Notes: generated by a model from the letters alone, not told the origin. 64,000 bases of DNA from an uncultured bacterium (GCA_905214345.1 CAJMLV010000001.1:67839-131838); one strand, 5' to 3'; shown: positions 16,317 through 24,356, counted from the stretch's first letter. A program made the numbers and translations.

Positions 16317-16364
16317 AAAAGTCCCTGACCTTTCCGCGCACTGTGCGCCAAGGTCAGGGACTTG
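16317..16364. terminator. Bidirectional terminator, YkgJ gene and J-domain gene
   Basis: A 14-bp stem (16319-16332 with 16350-16363) contains an inner GCGCAC/GTGCGC hairpin. Plus-strand read-out is GCATTTTG; the minus strand gives a T-rich TTTTTTGGTTTTA. Confidence 0.85.
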
Positions 16365-16382
16365 CATTTTGATAAGGAAAAA

Positions 16383-17123
16383 TCAGCAGCAGAAGAAACC
16401 GCCGCGTCCGCCGCAGCAGCAGATGCTGCACAGGTTGCACATCATCAGATACAGCCAGGCCTGCAGGCAGAAGTTGCCCTGCTGCATCCGGGAACCGGGC
16501 TGGGTGTAGGCCTGCTGGTAGGTGGAATAGGTCCGGCCGGGGTTCTGCAGCCGGTCCAGCAGCCGCTGGTACTCAAAATTGTTGGGCTCCATGTTCACGG
16601 CAGTGCGGGCTTCGTTCTGGGCGTTGATGTTGTTGCCCAGCCCGGAATTGGCCAATGCCGCATAATAGTGCCAGCGGGCGGTACGGTCAGCCACCGGCAC
16701 GCTGTTCAGCACATTGAGGGCTTCGGTGTAATAGCCGTTGCGAATATAGTTGTTGGCGGCCTGCATCTCCGGTGATTCCCGCCCGGTGTTGCTGCGGGTC
16801 TCATACCCGCCGAACCCGAAGGGATCAAAGCCGAACCCAAACCCGAAGGGGTCCTGGTAACCGGTGTTCTGGCGGCCGGAGCCGCTGTACCCGCCGGCGG
16901 AACTCTGCCCGTAGCCACTCTGGGACTGACGGGGCCCGCCGCCGGAGCGCAGGCGCATGATCTCGCTGTACGCGGCCTGTACTTCCTTGAACTTGTCCTC
17001 GCAGGTGGGGTCGTCGGGGTGCAGGTCGGGGTGATACTGCTTGCATTTCTGGCGGTATGCCTTCTTGATGGTCTCCTCGTCCGCTCCCGGCTGGATGCCC
17101 AATACGCTGTACGGATCGGTCAT
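16383..17123 (-). CDS. J-domain (DnaJ-type) protein with Cys-rich tail
   Basis: A 246-residue co-chaperone-like protein. The J domain occupies about residues 3-65 and has HPD at 31-33 (QYHPDLHPDDP). A Gly/Ser/Tyr-rich linker follows, then a TPR-like helical region (ALNVLNSVPVADRTARWHYY), and a hydrophobic C-terminus with seven Cys in the last 20 residues (CNLCSICCCGG to FFCC). There is no DnaJ zinc finger domain, so this is a class III J-protein. ATG 17123 overlaps the DUF5685 stop (ATGA). The pairing with DUF5685 recurs in Clostridia, suggesting a shared Hsp70-linked task that has not been defined. Confidence 0.85.
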   Translation of the reverse strand: MTDPYSVLGIQPGADEETIKKAYRQKCKQYHPDLHPDDPTCEDKFKEVQAAYSEIMRLRSGGGPRQSQSGYGQSSAGGYSGSGRQNTGYQDPFGFGFGFDPFGFGGYETRSNTGRESPEMQAANNYIRNGYYTEALNVLNSVPVADRTARWHYYAALANSGLGNNINAQNEARTAVNMEPNNFEYQRLLDRLQNPGRTYSTYQQAYTQPGSRMQQGNFCLQAWLYLMMCNLCSICCCGGRGGFFCC

Positions 17124-17998
17124 TCGTCTTGCGTCCCCTTCCTTGGTTTGCCGGGTTTGCTGCGCATGGCTTTGACCAGTGCGTACTTGCTCCACACTCC
17201 GGCGTAGATGGTGTTATGCAGCAGCTGTCCTTCGGGAGTGTCCGTCAGGATGGGCAGCAGCTGAAATTGTTGGGCGCACAGGCCCATCTGTTGTGTCAGT
17301 AATTCGTGGCAGCGTTCCTCAAAACCTGCTTTGTCATCGCCGTAACTTTCGGCGGTAGCGGCCAGAGCGTTGAAGCTGCCCCGGCGTTTGTCCTTCTTCA
17401 GGTCGTCGTAAGCGTCCATCAGATAGATGAATCCGCCCAACCCCCGGCCCATGCCGTCCAGAATGGGGGCCCACATATCCTCCTGGTAGCAGAACACCGC
17501 CCCCAGAAGCGCGCCGAAACAGTTGCACAAAGCATCCAGATCGGTGCTGCCGGCACTTTCCAACCGGTTCAGCGCCTCCAGACGGGCCACCATGGTTTCG
17601 CACTGCCGGGGCCACCGCTGCCGGATCTCTGCCAGGGGCTTCTCCAGGCGGCGGGCGGCCAGCAGGCTGGCGCGGCTGTGGTCGTCCTGCCAGTTGTCCA
17701 GATAATTGTAGTAGGCCAATGCCACCGTCATGTCGGCGGCATATTCCAGGTATTCGTTGGCGGCCCGCGGCCGTGTTTTCAGCGGATGCGGTACGCACCG
17801 CCCGGCGGAAAACCGGGTGTCGGGCTCATACAACGCACTGAGCAGCAGAGCCGCAAAGGTCATATCGTAGGAAAGGGCCATCCGTGCTGCGGTGCCGTAG
17901 CGGGCCAGGGACTGGCACAGACCGCAGTAGTAGGCCTGGTAGCAATCCATGGCATCTTTGTCCAGCCCTTTGCGATAGATCGTAACATATCCGAACAA
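17120..17998 (-). CDS. DUF5685 family protein
   Basis: A 292-residue all-helical protein that begins MFGYVTIYRKGL from a TTG codon; this N-terminus, YYCGLC, and the LSYDMTF segment are family hallmarks. The GGAAAGG site supports the TTG. C25 and C28 in YYCGLC and the acidic segment YNYLDNWQDD, followed later by YLMDAYDDLKKD, resemble a metal- or isoprenoid-type helical bundle, but no activity is known to me. It is translationally coupled to the J-domain gene. Confidence 0.82.
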   Translation of the reverse strand: MFGYVTIYRKGLDKDAMDCYQAYYCGLCQSLARYGTAARMALSYDMTFAALLLSALYEPDTRFSAGRCVPHPLKTRPRAANEYLEYAADMTVALAYYNYLDNWQDDHSRASLLAARRLEKPLAEIRQRWPRQCETMVARLEALNRLESAGSTDLDALCNCFGALLGAVFCYQEDMWAPILDGMGRGLGGFIYLMDAYDDLKKDKRRGSFNALAATAESYGDDKAGFEERCHELLTQQMGLCAQQFQLLPILTDTPEGQLLHNTIYAGVWSKYALVKAMRSKPGKPRKGTQDE

Positions 17999-18028
17999 GC
18001 AGCGTCAACCTTTCCGGCCGTGTAGTGT

Positions 18029-18433
18029 TCAGCTCTTTTTGATAAAGCTGGTGCCGCACTTGGGGCAGGTGATGGAGATCCGTCCGCGCCCCCGCGGCAC
18101 CCGCAGCTGTTGGCGGCAGCGCGGGCAGCGATAGTAGTGGTAGGTCTTGCGCATGGCAAAGCGGGTCTTGACGCCGCCGAACCAGTTGACGACGGCGTTG
18201 CGTTTTTCCCAGTACCAGCGGTTTTCGGCAATGCGCTTGGTGTGGTTGCGGCTGAACATACGGATGTAAGAGTAGATCAGCATGGCGAAACCGACGGCAT
18301 AGAACAAGGTGCCGAAGATTCCGGGCAGAAACAGCCCCAACACCAGAAATACCAGAGAGGCGATGGCCAGAAACTGATTGAATTGGTCGCCGCCGTACCG
18401 TCCCGACATAAAACGCTGAAACCAGGCTTTCAT
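18029..18433 (-). CDS. Membrane protein with C-terminal zinc ribbon
   Basis: About 134 residues. Two adjacent membrane helices (FLAIASLVFLVLGLFLPGIF and LFYAVGFAMLIYSYI) are followed by a basic region and a zinc ribbon, CPRCRQQL then CPKCGTSF. ATG 18433 is used; an in-frame GTG at 18442 is only three bases from the AAGAAGGA site, so it is less likely. Homologues are common next to DUF5685/DnaJ genes in Clostridia. The ribbon is cytoplasmic by the positive-inside rule and may bind nucleic acid or a partner protein. Confidence 0.72.
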   Translation of the reverse strand: MKAWFQRFMSGRYGGDQFNQFLAIASLVFLVLGLFLPGIFGTLFYAVGFAMLIYSYIRMFSRNHTKRIAENRWYWEKRNAVVNWFGGVKTRFAMRKTYHYYRCPRCRQQLRVPRGRGRISITCPKCGTSFIKKS

Positions 18434-18572
18434 TTGATACACGCATCCTTCTTGTAAACATTGTAAAAATCAGGTTCGGCCATCATTATGCCATGAATTT
18501 GTGGTCAAATCGTGAACAGGAAGGAAACAGAATATAAACATCCGGGGCAAAATCGCCTTTTCGGCGGGGAAA

Positions 18573-19433
18573 TCATGGAGTATCCAGAGGAGAAAGCGCT
18601 TGCAGTACTTTTTGGACCCGGTAGGTACTGTCGATGACTCTGGAACTTTTATCCCAGCGGTCAGACAAGGGAAAATAGATGTCATCCCTGGCTTTTTCGC
18701 CAAAATCCCAGGTGCCGTTTTCGCTCTGGTTTGCACGGAGCCAGTCCGCCGCAAAGAGAAGTTTTTCTTTGCCCTGACCGTATCGGCTCAGCACCTCTAC
18801 CGCTGCCAGCCAACGGCTTGCTTCCCGGGATTGAAAGGCTTTCGGCGGCGGATTCAAAGGTTTATCATAAATATAGAACATTCCATCCGGTTTTGCGAGG
18901 TAATACTCCAAAAACAGAGATTCCGTTTTTGGCGGCAGCACACCGGCAAGCAGGGCCGCATGATAAAACATTCCAAAACCGGTCTCGAATTCGCTTTTGG
19001 GCTTGCGGCCCTTCCAGGTCATAAAGGCGGAGGTGTCATCATCCCGGTTGTAGCTGCCGGTGGAAAAAGCTTTTTCCACAATTTCTGCCCATTGGAAGGC
19101 GACTTCCAGAGCCGCCGGATTCTGTGGCTGAAAGATGCGCAACCATGCAGCCAGCATGAGTTTTTCAAAAAGCGGCCAGTCGTGTTTCTTTTCGGAATAG
19201 TTGTCGATGGCACGCTGGCCTCGGAGGCACTGTTCCATGCGATCCAGAACGATCTGGATGACCTTGTCGTCTGCAGTGAAGCCTAAAAACCAGAGCCTGC
19301 GGATCGCTTGTTCCGTCGTATAGTTTTTGCCGGGAACAGGGCGGCTCAGGGTGTGAAAGTTTCCCCATAGACCATCCGATTGCCGCATGGCAAGGATCTG
19401 TTTTGCCCATTTGCCGTCTTTGTAAGAGTGCAT
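18573..19433 (-). CDS. Unknown protein with terpenoid-cyclase-like (alpha/alpha toroid) repeats
   Basis: A 286-residue soluble protein without a signal peptide. Near the N-terminus RQSDGLWGNFH and near the C-terminus NQSENGTWDFG both resemble the QW motif (QxxxGxW) of squalene/prenyltransferase-type alpha/alpha barrels, and helices of about 15-20 residues alternate between them. The DxDD or DDxxD catalytic motifs of cyclases are absent, so enzymatic cyclisation is not supported. It could be a binding or structural toroid. Base composition is slightly more AT-rich than its neighbours, hinting at separate ancestry. Confidence 0.6.
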   Translation of the reverse strand: MHSYKDGKWAKQILAMRQSDGLWGNFHTLSRPVPGKNYTTEQAIRRLWFLGFTADDKVIQIVLDRMEQCLRGQRAIDNYSEKKHDWPLFEKLMLAAWLRIFQPQNPAALEVAFQWAEIVEKAFSTGSYNRDDDTSAFMTWKGRKPKSEFETGFGMFYHAALLAGVLPPKTESLFLEYYLAKPDGMFYIYDKPLNPPPKAFQSREASRWLAAVEVLSRYGQGKEKLLFAADWLRANQSENGTWDFGEKARDDIYFPLSDRWDKSSRVIDSTYRVQKVLQALSPLDTP

Positions 19434-19466
19434 TCCGTGCGCCTCCCGGTAAAACTTACCCTTTAT

Positions 19467-20852
19467 TCAGATTTCTGGTCTGGTCAACCGCACGATGGTC
19501 TCGCAATGTTTTGTCCGGGGGAAAAGGTCCACCGGCTGCACCGCTTCCACGCGGTATCCGGCATCCGCCAGGGCGCGGGTGTCCCGGGCAGCGGTGGCGG
19601 GGTTGCAGCTGACCATCACGATGGTGCGGGGGGCCATGTCCACCAGTGCCTGCAAAGTAGCCTGGTCGCAGCCTTTGCGGGGCGGGTCCACCACGATCAC
19701 ATCGGGGCGGGCTCCTTCCGCCGCAAAGCGGGCGGCGGCGGTACCGGCGTCCATGCAGTAGAAGTCCGCTTTGTCGGTGCCGAGGCCCAGCCGGGCCGCA
19801 GTTTCCTTGGCGGCGTCCACCGCCTGGGGCACCACTTCCACCCCCACCAGCCGGCGGCAGTCCGGCAGCATGGAAAGCCCGATGGTGCCCATGCCGCAGT
19901 ACAGATCCAGCAGGAAATCATCCGGGCGAAAAGCGGCGAACCGGCGGGCGGCGGCATACAGCTGTTCTGCCGCCGGGGTGTTTACCTGGTAGAACTCATG
20001 CACGCCCATGCGCAGCGGTACCCCGGCCAGGGTATCCTCGATCACGCCGGGGCCCAGGACTGTGCGGGTGCTTTGCCCCAAAATTACATTGGTGCGGGCG
20101 GTGTTGCGGTTGACAAGCACCGTGGTCAGATCGAACTCTTCCTGCAGTGCGGCGCAGATCTCGGCTTCGTGGGGCAGGCCGTTGCCGTTGACCACAAAGC
20201 AAAGCAGCCGCTGGCCGCTGTGCCAGCCCTGCCGCATGTACAGGTGACGCACCCGGCCCTTGCCGGTTTCTTCGTTATAAGGCTCCACCCCGTACTCTTC
20301 CAGCAGGGCACAGGCCCGGTCGGCCAACGCGTTCATCCAGACCGGCTGCAGCAGGCAGTCGGGGGTGCGGATGATGCGGTGGCTGCGCCCGGCGTAGAAC
20401 CCGGTGACGATGTGCCCGTCACTGTCCCGTCCCACCGGCAGCTGTACTTTGTTGCGGTACCGCTCCACCAGGGGAGAGGGCAGAACCTCGGCCACCGGCA
20501 CATCCAGTCCTCCCAGACGGGTGAAGGCGTCCCGCACAAAGCCGGTTTTGGCCTCACACTCTGCCTCATAGGTGATGTGCCGCAGGCTGCATCCGCCGCA
20601 GGGAGCGCACACCGGGCAGTCCGGTTCGCAGCGGCCGGGACCGGGGGTCAGCAGCTGTTCCACCCGGGCAAAAGCGTAACTTTTCAGCGCCTTGGTCACC
20701 CGGGCCTGGATGTGGTCTCCGGGGGCGGTGCCGGGCACGAATATCGCCATGCCCTGCCAGCGGCACACGCCGCTGCCGTCGCTGGAAAGAGTGTCAATAT
20801 CCAGCTCCAGCAGCTGGTTCTTTTTCAAAAGGGAAGAGGTCTGATTCGGCAT
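19467..20852 (-). CDS. rlmD: 23S rRNA (uracil-5-)-methyltransferase RlmD (RumA-type)
   Basis: A 461-residue SAM-dependent enzyme that methylates U in 23S rRNA. It has an N-terminal TRAM domain, an Fe-S cluster region with CEPDCPVCAPCGGC, the SAM motif FLLDLYCGMGTIGLSM, DPPRKGC, and the catalytic Cys in VSCNPATAARD. ATG 20852 has GAGGAG four bases upstream; longer readings would overlap the araC gene. Firmicutes often have a dual-specific RlmCD, so the exact target uridine (U747, U1939 or both) cannot be told from sequence. Confidence 0.88.
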   Translation of the reverse strand: MPNQTSSLLKKNQLLELDIDTLSSDGSGVCRWQGMAIFVPGTAPGDHIQARVTKALKSYAFARVEQLLTPGPGRCEPDCPVCAPCGGCSLRHITYEAECEAKTGFVRDAFTRLGGLDVPVAEVLPSPLVERYRNKVQLPVGRDSDGHIVTGFYAGRSHRIIRTPDCLLQPVWMNALADRACALLEEYGVEPYNEETGKGRVRHLYMRQGWHSGQRLLCFVVNGNGLPHEAEICAALQEEFDLTTVLVNRNTARTNVILGQSTRTVLGPGVIEDTLAGVPLRMGVHEFYQVNTPAAEQLYAAARRFAAFRPDDFLLDLYCGMGTIGLSMLPDCRRLVGVEVVPQAVDAAKETAARLGLGTDKADFYCMDAGTAAARFAAEGARPDVIVVDPPRKGCDQATLQALVDMAPRTIVMVSCNPATAARDTRALADAGYRVEAVQPVDLFPRTKHCETIVRLTRPEI

Positions 20853-20883
20853 AATACTCCTCGTGTTGTGCAAAGGTGGATGG

Positions 20884-20922
20884 GCAGAAAACAGGCCCAA
20901 AACGCGGCGGGCGCTTTGGGCC
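20884..20922 (-). terminator. Possible terminator between araC-type gene and rlmD
   Basis: Stem 20922-20915 with 20901-20894 (GGCCCAAA / TTTGGGCC on the minus strand), then TGTTTTCTG. The T run is short. Confidence 0.5.
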
Positions 20923-20928
20923 GGAAAT

Positions 20929-21774
20929 TCACAGCTGGGGATCTTTTTCCAGCGCGGCCAGGTATTTGCTGGGCGGTACGCCCTTGACTTTTTTGAATAC
21001 CCGGGAAAAATAGAACTGATCGAAGAATCCCACCGAAACGGCGATCTCCGCAATGGAAAGGTGACTGTTTTTCAACAGGGAACATGCCTCGCTGATGCGG
21101 TATCCGGTCAGGTAGTCGATGGGACTCTGGCCCACATTGGCCATGAACACCCGGTACAGGTGGCTGCGGCTGACCCCCACCGCCTTGGCGATGTCATCCA
21201 CCGAAATATCATGAGAATAGTTGAACTGGATATACTTGATGGCGGCCAGCACGTACTGACTACTGGAACTGCCGGGGTTGGGCATGGTGTCCCGGGCTTC
21301 TTTCATCAGGTGGGCCATGAACAGGTACAGATACCCGGTCATCAGTGCTTCACACTGGGGTTCCGGCCCGCGGGAAAGATAGATATTGTACAGCGCTTCC
21401 CGCACGCTCTGCGGGTCCTTGCAGTGATGCAGGGGATGCTGGTCGGTGAAAGGGGTCTGCTGCACCAGTTTGTTGGCACAGGCACCGTTGAAACCCACCC
21501 AATAGTATTCCCAGGGCTCGGTCTCATCTGCGGCGTATGTGATGAGCTGGTTGGGCTTTGCCAGAAACAGGTCGCCCTCCTGCAGGTTGAAGGCGGCCCC
21601 TCCCACCTGATACACGCCCTTGCCGGCCACCACCAGATGAATCAGATAGTGGTCCCGCACACCGGGGCCCCAGGTGTGGCCAGGCTGACAACATTCGTGG
21701 CCGCAGTTGAAGATGGAAAGCTCCACATTGTCGGTGTAGCTTTGTTTATAGGATTGCTTGAGCAGGTTTGCCAT
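20929..21774 (-). CDS. AraC-family transcriptional regulator
   Basis: A 281-residue regulator with an N-terminal cupin sensor domain (HYLIHLVVAGKGVYQVGG, EGDLFLAKPNQLITYAAD, WEYYWVGFNG) and a C-terminal double HTH (ISVDDIAKAVGVSRSHLYRVF; LSIAEIAVSVGFFDQFYFSRVFK). The cupin fold in this group binds sugars. ATG 21774 is supported by a GGGGG-containing site. It is divergent from the galactokinase-family gene with 226 bp between starts, so it is the likely activator of that gene in response to a galactoside or related sugar. Confidence 0.9.
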   Translation of the reverse strand: MANLLKQSYKQSYTDNVELSIFNCGHECCQPGHTWGPGVRDHYLIHLVVAGKGVYQVGGAAFNLQEGDLFLAKPNQLITYAADETEPWEYYWVGFNGACANKLVQQTPFTDQHPLHHCKDPQSVREALYNIYLSRGPEPQCEALMTGYLYLFMAHLMKEARDTMPNPGSSSSQYVLAAIKYIQFNYSHDISVDDIAKAVGVSRSHLYRVFMANVGQSPIDYLTGYRISEACSLLKNSHLSIAEIAVSVGFFDQFYFSRVFKKVKGVPPSKYLAALEKDPQL

Positions 21775-21822
21775 GTTTTGCCCCCAAAAGGATGTTGCGG
21801 CACATGCCGCGGAATTTCTTCT

Positions 21823-21851
21823 ATTATAACAAGCCATTCATCAAAAGTCCA
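21823..21851 (-). promoter_or_regulatory. Putative promoter of the araC-type regulator
   Basis: Minus-strand extended -10 TGTTATAAT with TATAAT at 21828-21823; the -35 at 21851-21846 (TGGACT) is weak. Confidence 0.5.
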
Positions 21852-21872
21852 TAATCTCGTTGAAAAAAACTG

Positions 21873-21900
21873 TTTACTTAACGGTAAAATTTGTTATACT
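21873..21900 (+). promoter_or_regulatory. Promoter and candidate operator of the galactokinase-family gene
   Basis: TTTACT at 21873-21878, 16-bp spacer, TATACT at 21895-21900 with an extended TG. An inverted repeat TTTAC-N6-GTAAA (21873-21888) coincides with the -35, a plausible regulator site. Confidence 0.6.
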
Positions 21901-22000
21901 GAGTATGGATAGCGCCTCTGCGACGAGAGGTTGCCAAAATTATATCAGGCTTTTTGTGCATGATGCCAAAGCAAAATCAAAACGGAAGGGTGTTACGATC

Positions 22001-23308
22001 ATGGCTATTTCCAGCGTTCTGAAACAGCAGATCCGAGACGGCGCCTATGACGCCTCTTTTGCCAAGCTCTACGCGGATGACCCGGCGGTCATTGCGGCCC
22101 AGCGGGAGCGTTATATCAAGACCATCGAAAATTTTGAGAAAGAGTTCGGCGCCGACCGCGATGTGCGCCTGTACTCCGCCCCCGGCCGTACCGAGATCGG
22201 CGGCAACCACACCGACCACAACAACGGTGTGGTCATGGCGGCGGCGGTGAACCTGGACATCATCGCCGTGGTGGCCAAGAACGACGACAACACCGTCCGT
22301 TTCATCTCCGAAGGCTTCGGTAAGATCGACGACATCGACCTGTCGGTACTGCCCCCCCAGAAGCATGAGGCCGAGCACAGCGCTTCCCTCATCCGCGGTG
22401 TGGCCGCCGGTATCGTGAAGGAAGGCGGCAAGGTGGGCGGCTTCGATGCCTTCTCCACCAGCGATGTGCTGCGCGGCTCCGGCCTGTCCAGCTCTGCTGC
22501 TTTCGAAGTCTGCGTGGGCGCCATCTTCCGCGGCGAATACAACGACAACGATATGGAGCGCCTGAACCAGGTGGAAATCGCCAAGATCGGCCAGTATGCC
22601 GAGAATGTGTTCTTCGGCAAGCCTTCCGGTCTGATGGACCAGACCGCCTGCGCCGTGGGCAGCGCCATCACCATCGACTTCAAGGACCCCACCGCTCCCA
22701 TTGTGAACAAGGTGGACTTTGACCTGGCGGGCAAGGGCTTTGTGCTGTGTATCAGCGATACCAAGGGCAGCCACGCCGACCTGACCGATGACTACGCCGC
22801 CATCCGCCGCGAGATGGAATCGGTGGCCGCCTGCTTCGGCAAGAAGGTCCTGCGTGAAGTGGACGAGGACACTTTCATTGCCGCTATTCCCGACATCCGC
22901 AAGAAGGTGGGGGACCGCGCCGTGGTGCGTTCCATCCATTTCTACAACGACTGCCGCCGTGCCGCCCAGCTGTGTGAGGCGGTCAAGGCGGATGACTTCG
23001 ACCGTTTCCTCCAGCTGATCCTGGAAGGCGGCCATTCCAGCTTTGAGTATAACCAGAACGCTTACAGCACCAAGAGCGTGCAGGAGCAAGGCATGCCTTT
23101 GGCTCTGGCCATCAGCCAGCGTGTGCTGCAGGGCCGCGGCGCCTGGCGTCTGCAGGGCGGCGGCTTTGCGGGCACTATCCAGGCCTTTGTGCCGGTGGAC
23201 CTGCTGGACGAATACCGCGCCGCCATCGACGGTGTGTTCGGTCCCGGCAGCTGCCACGCCCTCAGCGTGCGCAACTACGGCGCTGTGCGGGTGGAAGAAT
23301 CCATGTAA
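22001..23308 (+). CDS. Galactokinase-family GHMP kinase
   Basis: A 435-residue GHMP kinase, longer than canonical GalK (about 390). The sugar-binding signature is GRTEIGGNHTDHNNG where classical GalK has GRxNLIGEHTDYN, so the Glu and Tyr that contact galactose are replaced by Asn and His while the Asp is kept. The ATP motif is RGSGLSSSAAFEV and the third GHMP motif lies in GRGAWRLQGGGFAGTIQAF. It likely phosphorylates galactose or a close relative at C1. ATG 22001 has GGAAGGG ten bases upstream. No galT or galE is adjacent; control is probably by the divergent AraC regulator. Confidence 0.82.
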   Translation: MAISSVLKQQIRDGAYDASFAKLYADDPAVIAAQRERYIKTIENFEKEFGADRDVRLYSAPGRTEIGGNHTDHNNGVVMAAAVNLDIIAVVAKNDDNTVRFISEGFGKIDDIDLSVLPPQKHEAEHSASLIRGVAAGIVKEGGKVGGFDAFSTSDVLRGSGLSSSAAFEVCVGAIFRGEYNDNDMERLNQVEIAKIGQYAENVFFGKPSGLMDQTACAVGSAITIDFKDPTAPIVNKVDFDLAGKGFVLCISDTKGSHADLTDDYAAIRREMESVAACFGKKVLREVDEDTFIAAIPDIRKKVGDRAVVRSIHFYNDCRRAAQLCEAVKADDFDRFLQLILEGGHSSFEYNQNAYSTKSVQEQGMPLALAISQRVLQGRGAWRLQGGGFAGTIQAFVPVDLLDEYRAAIDGVFGPGSCHALSVRNYGAVRVEESM

Positions 23309-23330
23309 GCGTGGATACATAACCAAAAAT

Positions 23331-23384
23331 AACGGCGGCATCCCTTCCGCGCTGTGCGCAGGGCAGGGGATGCCGCCGTTTTGT
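23331..23384 (+). terminator. Terminator after galactokinase-family gene
   Basis: A 14-bp stem (23331-23344 with 23367-23380) followed by TTTTG. Confidence 0.88.
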
Positions 23385-23394
23385 ACAGATGGAA

Positions 23395-23434
23395 TATAAA
23401 AATAAAGAATGCAGAAACAAAGTTTCTGCATTCT
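23395..23434 (-). terminator. Terminator of tRNA-Ala
   Basis: Perfect 13-bp stem (23434-23422 with 23418-23406), three-base loop, then TTATTTTTA on the minus strand. Confidence 0.9.
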
Positions 23435-23436
23435 GG

Positions 23437-23512
23437 TGGTGGACCTGGAGGGATTCGAACCCTTGACCTCTCGGATGCGAACCGAACGCTCTCCCAACTG
23501 AGCTACAGGCCC
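23437..23512 (-). tRNA. tRNA-Ala(CGC)
   Basis: A 76-nt cloverleaf including encoded CCA. Acceptor GGGCCTG pairs with CAGGTCC and contains the G3-U70 wobble that identifies alanine tRNA. The anticodon loop TTCGCAT gives CGC (reads GCG codons). GTTCGAATC is the T loop. A second CCA triplet directly follows. CGC is a rare supplementary Ala anticodon, sensible in a GC-rich genome. Confidence 0.95.
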
Positions 23513-23531
23513 ATATTTATCTGACCAAGTA

Positions 23532-23560
23532 ACTATACTCCTTTTAAATGGGAATGTCAA
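23532..23560 (-). promoter_or_regulatory. Promoter of tRNA-Ala
   Basis: Minus strand TTGACA (23560-23555), 17-bp spacer, TATAGT (23537-23532), 19 bases before the tRNA 5' end. Confidence 0.85.
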
Positions 23561-23823
23561 GCCCCGGGAATAAATTGATCGAGAAAGCTGTTTTGATTTT
23601 TCAAATAGAAAGCTTTACCAAAAGGAAAATAAGGAAAGATGATAAATAAATCCGATATTCTGTATTGATAATCTTGTTTCGGTTGAATACTTCGTTTTGA
23701 GCGTGTTTTGTGTGCGTACGAAAATTGTTGAATAAAAGTACGTTATAAAGAGGAATATATAAATAACGTGTAAATATTGCGATAAACGTATAAAATCGTA
23801 AATTCGAAAATCACGCACAGGCA
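23561..23823. other. AT-rich gap without a gene
   Basis: About 260 bases of markedly low GC (near one third by eye) between the tRNA-Ala promoter and the promoter at 23824. Short degenerate repeats such as TACGTTATAAA and CGTATAAAATCG occur, but I see no ORF with coding character, no convincing RNA fold and no exact TTGTCGAA-type Spo0A box. Confidence 0.6.
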
Positions 23824-23852
23824 TTGATTTTGCGGCAATAAATCGGTATGAT
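23824..23852 (+). promoter_or_regulatory. Putative promoter of the Spo0A-like cassette
   Basis: TTGATT at 23824-23829, 17-bp spacer, TATGAT at 23847-23852. It gives a leader of about 130 nt before the first gene, containing small GC hairpins (for example GGGCAGCAACTGCCC near 23940-23954). Confidence 0.55.
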
Positions 23853-23988
23853 TATTTATCAAGAAGATTCGCTGACCCTTGCGGCGCGGACAGCGGATCT
23901 GTGGCGGTGCGTGCCCGCCGTCCGTACACCGAAAAACGCGGGCAGCAACTGCCCGGCAGAATTTGAAATGTGGGGAGACAAGAGGAAG

Positions 23989-24291
23989 ATGAATCCGACA
24001 CATGGGGAATTGTTGGAATCATACGCACGGGATTTTTCAGAAATCATGGGCCTGCAGCAGGCCCACCGGATCGGTTACGCCCTGTACAGCCGTTCCGGCG
24101 GGCTGGGGGTTGTTGTCAGCCGGGACTCCGGACCGGGGGTTCTCCGGTCGGCCGGATGCCTGCTGCGGGGTGCAAGCGAAGAGTTCGGCAGGGGACTGCT
24201 GCGTTTTTTGTATGAAAACGCCATCCCGCCCGAAAACGCCTGCGACGTGATCCGGGACGTGTGCGAAGTCGAGGGGGATTGTGCGGTCTGA
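23989..24291 (+). CDS. Unknown 100-aa protein, first gene of the Spo0A-like cassette
   Basis: I do not recognise a family. The start is ATG 23989, with AGAGG close upstream and GGGGAG slightly farther. The protein is soluble: an N-terminal amphipathic helix (ESYARDFSEIMGLQQAHRI), a Gly/Ser-rich central beta-like part (SGGLGVVVSRDSGPG) and a C-terminal helical part (GRGLLRFLYENAIPPENACDVI) with two Cys near the end. It lies 65 bases before the regulator gene on the same strand, with a promoter only before itself, so the three genes appear co-transcribed. A role as partner or adaptor of the regulator is possible, but nothing in the sequence proves it. Confidence 0.55.
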   Translation: MNPTHGELLESYARDFSEIMGLQQAHRIGYALYSRSGGLGVVVSRDSGPGVLRSAGCLLRGASEEFGRGLLRFLYENAIPPENACDVIRDVCEVEGDCAV

Positions 24292-24356
24292 GCGGGCAAA
24301 CCGCAGAAACAACGGCACGGCCGGGACCTGGCCGTCCAAGCAAAGGAATGAAGAAA

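Noticed and set aside
23437..23823. Integration scar of a mobile element beside tRNA-Ala
   Set aside because: The AT-rich stretch lies at the 5' side of the tRNA, no integrase or duplicated tRNA 3' end is present, and the tRNA promoter is intact.
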